Below, piece by piece: positions 7,738 to 12,598 of a DNA stretch of 12,598 nucleotides. This DNA is from Nitrospirota bacterium. GTDB taxonomy: Bacteria > Nitrospinota_A > UBA7883 > JACRGQ01. The notes below the pieces were generated by a model. It searched no databases. It saw only the letters and a list, made by a program, of their open reading frames with translations, and was not told the origin of the DNA. The translations under genes and the position numbers were made by a program. Position 1 is the stretch's first letter. Each line of letters begins with the position of its first letter. The DNA lies in the NCBI GenBank assembly GCA_024275775.1, contig JAJRYM010000060.1, positions 1-12,598 of the forward strand, written 5' to 3'.

Positions 7738-7793
7738 ATCTCATGAGCGGATAAACCGTATGTTGTAAAAGCGTCGCGAGGCGCCTAATCACT

Positions 7794-8207
7794 CTACCCG
7801 GACTTTTTTACCTCCTCAACATATCTCATCCTAAGCTCGTAAAGCGCTGAATCCAGAAGCTTCTCTTCATCTCCTGTTAGATTCCCCTTTGTTTTTTCCT
7901 GGATAATCCCAAGAATATCTATCGACTGCTTGGCAATCTCAAGGTTTTTGGGAATATGCCCGGAGACAGGGTCCTGATACCCTCCCATACTCATGGCGGC
8001 CGAGGAGCTGAGCGATAAAACGAATGTTGAAAAGGTTATGGGCGGCTGATTTTTAGGGCTGTCCGAAGAGCTTTCGGATTCGGCCGGTTTTGATGAGTCC
8101 GGCGATGCTTCTTCCACAGCTTGCGTCGTCCGCTCTTCTGGGTTTTCGGCGGACTGCGCCTGCGCCGAACTCCTCTTATCCCGAACTACAAACGGTTTTT
8201 CTTCCAT
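7794..8207 (-). CDS. DUF1844 domain-containing protein
   Basis: The 137-residue protein has two parts. Residues 1-55 are polar, rich in Ser, Glu, Gln and Pro, and probably disordered. Residues 56-135 form the DUF1844 domain, recognisable by ITFSTFVLSLSSSA (57-70), the DP/SG turn (79-83), KNLEIAKQSIDILGIIQEKT (87-106) and the C-terminal LYELRMRYVE (122-131). The domain is probably all-helical and its function is unknown. There is no signal peptide. The gene follows rpoZ by 8 bases and ends the predicted dksA-rpoZ operon before a terminator, so a link to transcription is a context-only guess. No Shine-Dalgarno is seen before the ATG; translational coupling to rpoZ is likely. Confidence 0.88.
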   Translation of the reverse strand: MEEKPFVVRDKRSSAQAQSAENPEERTTQAVEEASPDSSKPAESESSSDSPKNQPPITFSTFVLSLSSSAAMSMGGYQDPVSGHIPKNLEIAKQSIDILGIIQEKTKGNLTGDEEKLLDSALYELRMRYVEEVKKSG

Positions 8208-8215
8208 GGAGAAAT

Positions 8216-8449
8216 CTAGGCGTTTTTTGTCGACAGGGTGAGAGTTTCCACCTCTCCCTGTATTTTGACTTCGAGTTTCTTTTCCACTATTTCTTTCAGG
8301 GCGATGTCGAACAGGGAAAGGTTTTCCGTCTGCACAAGCGGCTCAACGCCTCCCTGCAACTGCCGTATCCTCATGGAGACCGCGTTTACGAGCATGTAAT
8401 GCTCCGGCACAACTTTAAGCGCCTTACTGTATAATTTTAGGTCAAACAT
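8216..8449 (-). CDS. rpoZ: DNA-directed RNA polymerase subunit omega
   Basis: The 77-residue product resembles RNA polymerase omega, which binds the beta' subunit, helps enzyme assembly and in proteobacteria forms part of ppGpp site 1. The core segment EHYMLVNAVSMRIRQL (16-31) lines up with NRFDLVLVAARRARQM of E. coli omega, followed by GGVEPLV and the second conserved helix FDIALKEIVEKKL (47-59). The N-terminus is MFDLKL, so the Met-Ala-Arg start seen in omegas with ppGpp site 1 is absent. An AAGGAG Shine-Dalgarno 9 bases before the ATG supports the start. The gene sits 45 bases after dksA and 8 before the DUF1844 gene. The sequence is divergent but placement and length fit. Confidence 0.8.
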   Translation of the reverse strand: MFDLKLYSKALKVVPEHYMLVNAVSMRIRQLQGGVEPLVQTENLSLFDIALKEIVEKKLEVKIQGEVETLTLSTKNA

Positions 8450-8469
8450 TTTTTTAGTCTCCTTTTTAG

Positions 8470-8490
8470 CTGTATATTTATATTGTACAG
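8470..8490 (-). promoter_or_regulatory. Short AT-rich hairpin in the dksA-rpoZ gap
   Basis: The arms CTGTA (8470-8474) and TACAG (8486-8490) can pair around an AT-rich loop, ending 5 bases upstream of the rpoZ Shine-Dalgarno. The same stretch contains TATAAT-like hexamers, so it may instead be an internal rpoZ promoter. No T run follows, so it is not a typical terminator. Weak evidence only. Confidence 0.25.
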
Positions 8491-8494
8491 GAAT

Positions 8495-8908
8495 TCAATC
8501 TTCAGATTTTTCCAATTCTTCCTGGCATGTCAGGCAGTATTGCACGTACGGCTTGGCTTTCAGCCGTTTCGCTTCAATAGGTTCTTCGCACTTTTCACAG
8601 ATGCTGTATATTCCACGCCTCATTTTTTCTACAGCTTTATCGATTAATTTTATTTCCTGGGACGACCTGAGCCTCATGGCGATGTTCATTTCTTTTTCGG
8701 AATTCATGCCGGCAACGTCCATCGCGTCCCCACGGGACAGCTCCGTTTCGGTCATTTTTTCAAGACTGCGGCTGGATTCCATATCTATGAGACTCTTTTT
8801 GCGTTCCATCATGGATTGCATCAGCTTTTCATGTATTTTTTTCATTTCCCACCTCTGGCCATGTTTTTCATCCGGTTCCTCTGCGGCTAAATCAGCCGAG
8901 TTTGCCAT
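8495..8908 (-). CDS. dksA: DksA/TraR family C4-type zinc finger protein
   Basis: The 137-residue protein belongs to the family that enters the RNA polymerase secondary channel and works with ppGpp in the stringent response. It has an N-terminal coiled coil, a tip-like DAMDVA (61-66) matching the DxxDxA motif needed for DksA activity, and a four-cysteine zinc finger, Cys104/Cys107 and Cys125/Cys128, with 17 residues between the pairs. Shorter TraR-like members share the finger, so the exact paralogue is uncertain. The first ATG has no Shine-Dalgarno; the ATG at 8843-8845 (Met22) has GAGGTGGG close upstream and would give a 116-residue protein, so the true start may be there. It leads the operon with rpoZ and the DUF1844 gene and diverges from tmk. 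Confidence 0.87.
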   Translation of the reverse strand: MANSADLAAEEPDEKHGQRWEMKKIHEKLMQSMMERKKSLIDMESSRSLEKMTETELSRGDAMDVAGMNSEKEMNIAMRLRSSQEIKLIDKAVEKMRRGIYSICEKCEEPIEAKRLKAKPYVQYCLTCQEELEKSED

Positions 8909-8928
8909 AATAAAAATTCGAGCGAGTC

Positions 8929-8957
8929 ATGCTAGCATCGGTGATTTATTAAATCAA
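8929..8957 (-). promoter_or_regulatory. Putative dksA promoter with overlapping palindrome
   Basis: TTGATT (-35, 8952-8957) and TAGCAT (-10, 8929-8934) are 17 bases apart, and TGC precedes the -10 as an extended -10 motif. Each hexamer matches consensus at four of six bases. The -35 overlaps the palindrome TGATTTA-T-TAAATCA (8942-8956), and the -10 lies in ATGCTAGCAT (8929-8938), so a repressor or activator could bind here. The predicted leader is about 14 bases. Confidence 0.5.
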
Positions 8958-9006
8958 CAGTTTGGGAAATTTATTTATTTTCGATATTTACCGATTTTTG
9001 AAGTAT

Positions 9007-9018
9007 CGGCCTAGGCCG
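9007..9018. repeat. 12-base perfect palindrome CGGCCTAGGCCG
   Basis: The 12 bases are fully self-complementary and lie 17 bases upstream of the proposed tmk -35, in the dksA-tmk divergent gap. It could be a protein-binding site; as RNA it would make only a weak 4-base-pair hairpin. Confidence 0.4.
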
Positions 9019-9034
9019 GTTTTAAGCTTTTCGT

Positions 9035-9062
9035 TTTACGCCCGGCCAAACAGTAGTAGAAT
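9035..9062 (+). promoter_or_regulatory. Putative tmk promoter
   Basis: TTTACG (-35, 9035-9040) and TAGAAT (-10, 9057-9062) are separated by 16 bases. The -10 matches consensus at five of six bases and ends 9 bases before the tmk ATG. A start 7-10 bases downstream would leave almost no 5' leader. Confidence 0.5.
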
Positions 9063-9071
9063 CGGCGCGAT

Positions 9072-9659
9072 ATGTTTATCGTTATGGAAGGGCTGGACGG
9101 CTCCGGAAAGACAACGCAGGCCGAACTGCTGGTTAAAAGGTTGCGGGAGGCCGGCAAAAAAGCGGTTTACCTGAAGGAGCCGACCAACGGCGAGTGGGGC
9201 GAAAAGATTCGCAAGATTGCCACAGAGGGGCGGGCAGAGGTTACGCCGGAAGAGGAGCTACGATTTTTCATAAACGATCGCGCAGAAGATGTTGAGAAAA
9301 ATATCATGCCCGCTCTTGAAAGCGGAGTAGTTGTTGTAATGGACAGATATTATTTTTCCAACATGGCTTACCAGTCCGCGCTTGGTCTGGATATGCGGGA
9401 AATAATCAGGCTGAATGCCGGTTTTCCAAAACCGGATATGGTCTTTTTTATTGAGATGGCACCCGAAGACGGACTGGAGCGGATTGGCAACAGGGCGGGT
9501 GGCGCGAACGTTGGATACGAAAAAATAGAATTTCTAAAAAAAGTCCACGAAGCTTTTGGCCGGCCGGAATTCGATTCCATGATTCGGCTGGACGGCAAAA
9601 GAACGGTTGAGGAAGTAAGCGGAGAAATCTGGCAAAAAGTTTCCGAGGCTATCGGCTGA
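9072..9659 (+). CDS. tmk: Thymidylate kinase (dTMP kinase)
   Basis: The 195-residue enzyme phosphorylates dTMP to dTDP with ATP, an essential step of dTTP supply. It shows the P-loop GLDGSGKT at 7-14, the DRYYFS motif at 91-96 with the family's conserved Asp-Arg, and a short lid region with Arg137 and Arg141 followed by a family-like EKIEFLKKVHEAF helix. The P-loop lacks the arginine of eukaryote-type enzymes, fitting the bacterial type. It is slightly shorter than the usual 205-215 residues, mainly in the lid and C-terminus, but looks complete. It is the only plus-strand gene here. No Shine-Dalgarno precedes the ATG; a -10-like hexamer ends 9 bases upstream. Its last 11 bases overlap the 3' end of topA. 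Confidence 0.95.
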   Translation: MFIVMEGLDGSGKTTQAELLVKRLREAGKKAVYLKEPTNGEWGEKIRKIATEGRAEVTPEEELRFFINDRAEDVEKNIMPALESGVVVVMDRYYFSNMAYQSALGLDMREIIRLNAGFPKPDMVFFIEMAPEDGLERIGNRAGGANVGYEKIEFLKKVHEAFGRPEFDSMIRLDGKRTVEEVSGEIWQKVSEAIG

Positions 9660-11997
9660 CGCCTGCGCCTGAAGTTTCCTTCTGAATCTGCTTCTTAAAA
9701 CCGCATTCCTTGATGGGGCATTTGATTTGTATCGTGTTGGTATCAATCCCCTTGTCGAAGACCATATACCCGCTGTCGCATTGTTCGCATTTGTGGTCGA
9801 ATGGTTTTTCCCAGCTTGCGAAATCGCATTTAGGATAGCTTGTACAGCCGTAAAAGGTGCGCCCCTTTTTTGTTTTCTTTTCGGCCAGCTCCCCCCCGCA
9901 TCCTTTCGGGCATTTTATGCCGGTTGTTATGGGGCGGGTTGTTTTGCATGTCGGATAGTTGGAGCAGGCGAGGAATCTTCCGAACCGTCCGGCCTTTACA
10001 ACCATTTCTCCCTCTCCGCACACGGCGCATTTCTCTCCGGTTCCTTCCGGAGCTTTTTCGCCGCTACCGGCGCCTATTTCCTTCGTATTTTTGCATTCCG
10101 GATAACCTGAACAGGCCATGAATCTGCCGAACCGCCCGTATTTGATTACCATCGGTTTTCCGCATTTTTCGCATTTTTCGTCCGTGGCCTCTTCCGTTTT
10201 ATAACTCTTCATGTTTTTCTCGGCCGCCGTCAGCGCGTCGTTGAAGGGGCCGTAGAATTTGCGGAGAAGCTCAAGGTAGTTCATTTTGCCCGCCTCTATG
10301 GCGTCGAGGTTCTCTTCCATGCTCGCGGTGAAATCGACATCCATGATTTTGGGGAAATGCTCCGTAAGAGCGGACGCTATAATTTTGCCCAGCTTGGTCG
10401 GGTGCAACTTTCTTTCAATCGATTCGACGTACTCCCTGTCGATAATAGTGCCCATGATGCTGGCGTAGGTGCTCGGCCTTCCGATTCCTTTTTCTTCGAG
10501 CTCCTTTATGAGCGTCGCTTCGGAATATCTGGGAGGGGGCTGGGTGAAATGCTGGTTGGGGCTGATTTCCTGCAGTTTCAGCGGATCGCCTTCGTGAATA
10601 TCGGGAATAATATTTTCCGGCTCTTTGCCGTTTTCATCGCCGCCGAAGAGTTTCAGGAAACCGTCGAACTTAATCCTGGAGCCAGTAGCGCGGAGAGTAT
10701 GCTGGGCCGCTTTGGCATCCAGTGTTGTTGTGGCGATAACCGCCGGCGTCATCTGGCTTGCGGCGAACCGTTGCCACACGAGCGTGTAGAGTTTGACCTC
10801 TTCCGGCGAAAGATGCCCTTGAAGACTTTCCGGGGTTCTATAAACGGAAGTGGGGCGTATGGCCTCGTGCCCCTCCTGAGCGCTTTTCTTTACCTTGTAA
10901 AAATTCGGCTTTTCGGGAAGGTAGGGGTTTTCGCTTTTCGCCGCCGTTCCACCAAAATTTTTATCGATATAGCCCCTAACCTCGTCTAGAGCTTCCGCGG
11001 CCACTCGGGTGGAGTCCGTCCTCATGTAGGTTATAAGGCCCACAATTTCGCCGTGGCCGATATCGACTCCTTCGTAAAGTTTTTGTGCTATCCGCATCGT
11101 TTTTCTCGCGGTGTACCGTAACCTTTGCGACGCTGTTTGCTGGAGCGTGCTTGTGATGAAAGGAGGGGGCGAGTTTCTTTTTCTGTCCTTCTGCGCGACT
11201 GAAAGAACCGTAATCTCCGAGGCTTTTATCTCGTCCGCTATTTTTTGCGCCGTTTGGCCGTCGCCTATTTCAGCCTTTTTCCCGTCAACGTGATGAAGCT
11301 TGGCTTCAAAACTGCGTTCGCTCTCGCCGGAACTCAATACGCATTCGATAGACCAGTATTCCTTCGGCTCGAAAGCTTCTACCTCTTTTTCCCGTTCAAC
11401 AATCAGGCGAAGCGCCACAGACTGAACCCGCCCGGCGGAGAGGCCTCTTCTTATTTTGCTCCAGAGCAGGGGGCTAAGTTTATATCCCACCAGCCTGTCC
11501 AGAACGCGCCTTGCCTGTTGCGCGTCCACCCGGTTGGCGTTTATCGCGTGGGGGTTGCTGATGGCCTCCGTTACCGCCTTTTTTGTGATTTCATTAAACA
11601 TGACGCGGTAAATCTTTCCCGGCGAATCTACAACCTCGCTTATATGCTGTGCGATGGCTTCTCCTTCGCGGTCCGGGTCGGGGGCGAGGAATATCTTCTC
11701 CGCTTTTTTGGCGGCCTGCTTCAGCTCTTTTATTATCGAAGCTTTTCCTTTTATGGTGATGAGCTTGGTGGCGAAGTCGTTATCCACGTCCACCCCAAGC
11801 TTGCTTTTTGGAAGATCCAGAATATGCCCTACGCTGGACTTGACATCATACCCGCGCCCAAGATACTTGCGGATAGTCTTCGCCTTGGCCGGAGATTCGA
11901 CGATAACGAGGTTCTTGGCGCCTTTATCCTTGGCCGGCTTTTTCCTGGCGGTTTTCTTGGCGGTCTTCTTGACGCTTTTGGTTTTGGCTTTGGTCAT
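9649..11997 (-). CDS. topA: DNA topoisomerase I (type IA)
   Basis: The 782-residue enzyme relaxes negative supercoils through a 5'-phosphotyrosine intermediate. Residues 1-27 are a lysine-rich tail resembling a histone H1 tail, likely DNA-binding and unstructured. The Toprim domain follows with VESPAKAKTI (Glu34) and DPDREGE (107-113). The active-site tyrosine is Tyr324 in ITYMRTDS. RYSEATLIKELEEKGIGRPSTY (490-511) is the usual conserved segment. Four C-terminal zinc-ribbon units are placed at Cys609/612/629/635, Cys657/660/678/684, Cys696/700/718/724 and Cys737/740/760/765. There is no Shine-Dalgarno; TATTAA ends 9 bases before the ATG. The stop lies inside the end of tmk, giving an 11-base convergent overlap, and lysS is upstream on the same strand, 77 bases away. 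Confidence 0.98.
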   Translation of the reverse strand: MTKAKTKSVKKTAKKTARKKPAKDKGAKNLVIVESPAKAKTIRKYLGRGYDVKSSVGHILDLPKSKLGVDVDNDFATKLITIKGKASIIKELKQAAKKAEKIFLAPDPDREGEAIAQHISEVVDSPGKIYRVMFNEITKKAVTEAISNPHAINANRVDAQQARRVLDRLVGYKLSPLLWSKIRRGLSAGRVQSVALRLIVEREKEVEAFEPKEYWSIECVLSSGESERSFEAKLHHVDGKKAEIGDGQTAQKIADEIKASEITVLSVAQKDRKRNSPPPFITSTLQQTASQRLRYTARKTMRIAQKLYEGVDIGHGEIVGLITYMRTDSTRVAAEALDEVRGYIDKNFGGTAAKSENPYLPEKPNFYKVKKSAQEGHEAIRPTSVYRTPESLQGHLSPEEVKLYTLVWQRFAASQMTPAVIATTTLDAKAAQHTLRATGSRIKFDGFLKLFGGDENGKEPENIIPDIHEGDPLKLQEISPNQHFTQPPPRYSEATLIKELEEKGIGRPSTYASIMGTIIDREYVESIERKLHPTKLGKIIASALTEHFPKIMDVDFTASMEENLDAIEAGKMNYLELLRKFYGPFNDALTAAEKNMKSYKTEEATDEKCEKCGKPMVIKYGRFGRFMACSGYPECKNTKEIGAGSGEKAPEGTGEKCAVCGEGEMVVKAGRFGRFLACSNYPTCKTTRPITTGIKCPKGCGGELAEKKTKKGRTFYGCTSYPKCDFASWEKPFDHKCEQCDSGYMVFDKGIDTNTIQIKCPIKECGFKKQIQKETSGAGVSR

Positions 11998-12006
11998 AGG
12001 GGCAAG

Positions 12007-12035
12007 TTAATAATTCAGTTTTTGCGTTAATGCAA
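12007..12035 (-). promoter_or_regulatory. Putative topA promoter with imperfect palindrome
   Basis: TTGCAT (12030-12035) and TATTAA (12007-12012) are 17 bases apart, and the -10 ends 9 bases before the topA ATG. The hexamers are weak. The -35 lies within TTGCGTTAATGCAA (12022-12035), a palindrome with one mismatched pair, which could be an operator. No terminator is seen between lysS and topA, so read-through is also possible. Confidence 0.35.
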
Positions 12036-12074
12036 GCGGTAATTTCAAAACTCTTTTGTAAACAGCCGGATATT

Positions 12075-12598
12075 TTACTGTTTTTCCTCAGGTTTAAGCC
12101 GTGGCTCTTCCGCTTTCCGGCGCGGTTTTAACTGCGGGAAAAGAATTACCTCTCTTATCGATTCATTATCCGTCAGGAGCATCGTCAAACGGTCGATGCC
12201 GATGCCTTCTCCACCGGTCAGCGGCATTCCGTATTCGAGAGCGGTTATGTAGTCGTCGTCCATCCAGTGGGCTTCGGCATCGCCCGCCTCGCGCATATTA
12301 ACCTGCTCCTCAAACCGTTTGCGCTGGTCTTCCGGGTCGTTAAGCTCCGTATAGGCGTTCGCTATTTCCCTGCATCCGATAAAAAGCTCGAACCTTTCCA
12401 CGAGGTCGGGACTGCCGGGCTTCTTTCTCGCCAGAGGAGAAAGAGCAAGCGGATAGTCATATATAAACGTCGGCTGAACCAGTTTAGGCTCGACGGCGTA
12501 GTCGAAAAGTTTTTCCAGCACCTTGGCGCCTTTTTCGGTTTTATCCGTTTTGATTCCCTTTTCCGCGAGCCATTGGCGGGCTTTCTCGTAGTCGCCGG
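12075..12598 (-). CDS. lysS: Lysyl-tRNA synthetase, class II (C-terminal part)
   Basis: About 173 C-terminal residues are present and the frame is open to the right edge, so the start, the anticodon-binding domain and motif 1 are outside. The enzyme charges tRNA-Lys using ATP and lysine in the cytoplasm. Recognisable parts of the class II catalytic core are QPTFIYDYPLALSPLAR, the conserved RFELFIGCREIANAYTELND segment, and motif 3 GEGIGIDRLTMLLT followed by SIREVILFPQLKP. A charged tail of about 14 residues (RKAEEPRLKPEEKQ) follows the usual end. It lies 77 bases upstream of topA on the same strand with no visible terminator between. Confidence 0.97.
   Translation of the reverse strand, partial: GDYEKARQWLAEKGIKTDKTEKGAKVLEKLFDYAVEPKLVQPTFIYDYPLALSPLARKKPGSPDLVERFELFIGCREIANAYTELNDPEDQRKRFEEQVNMREAGDAEAHWMDDDYITALEYGMPLTGGEGIGIDRLTMLLTDNESIREVILFPQLKPRRKAEEPRLKPEEKQ

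Noticed and set aside
7586..7792. 68-codon minus-strand open frame between the DUF1844 gene and groES
   Set aside because: It covers the terminator, groES promoter and CIRCE element, has no Shine-Dalgarno and no family resemblance; the control signals explain the sequence better.
12046..12058. CAAAA-CTC-TTTTG inverted repeat between lysS and topA
   Set aside because: The stem is short and AT-rich with no following T run, so it is unlikely to terminate lysS transcription.
1..12598. Possible new defence, mobile or biosynthetic system
   Set aside because: All substantial genes belong to known core families with intact motifs apart from the one frame break. I saw no integrase, transposase, direct-repeat array, toxin-antitoxin pair or composition shift.

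Overview
The window is a dense stretch of core bacterial chromosome, of roughly balanced base composition, with almost every gene on the minus strand. The gene set points to a diderm (Gram-negative-type) bacterium: a class A penicillin-binding protein, a DksA/TraR zinc-finger regulator, a DUF1844 protein, and a groESL operon controlled by a CIRCE element. A Desulfobacterota-like ('deltaproteobacterial') or related lineage fits best, but that is inference from gene content and the phylum cannot be fixed from this window. I see no mobile elements, CRISPR arrays, tRNAs, rRNAs or phage genes, and no intergenic gap exceeds 300 bases.

Layout from left to right. (1) Positions 1-5457 (minus) look like one operon, read from right to left: coaBC (coenzyme A synthesis), a type-4 uracil-DNA glycosylase, a PBP1A-type peptidoglycan synthase, a Nif3-family dinuclear-metal protein, and a coiled-coil/C4 zinc-ribbon protein that runs off the left edge. 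Gaps are short or the genes overlap. The last gene changes reading frame at an A AAA AAG heptamer (222-228). (2) Positions 5521-7699 (minus) hold the heat-shock unit: promoter, CIRCE operator, groES, groEL and a strong rho-independent terminator. (3) Positions 7711-8957 (minus) hold a dksA-like gene, rpoZ (RNA polymerase omega) and a DUF1844 gene, closed by a terminator just upstream of the groES promoter. (4) tmk (9072-9659) is the only plus-strand gene. It diverges from dksA and its 3' end overlaps the convergent topA (9649-11997, minus) by 11 bases. (5) The C-terminal part of lysS (lysyl-tRNA synthetase) enters from the right edge.

I find no clearly new multi-gene system. The points most worth a second look are: the frame disruption in the zinc-ribbon gene; the joint dksA-rpoZ-DUF1844 unit, whose omega lacks the N-terminal Met-Ala-Arg motif linked to ppGpp site 1; and three transcript-leading genes (coaBC, tmk, topA) that have no Shine-Dalgarno but each carry a -10-like hexamer exactly 9 bases before the ATG, suggesting leaderless transcripts.
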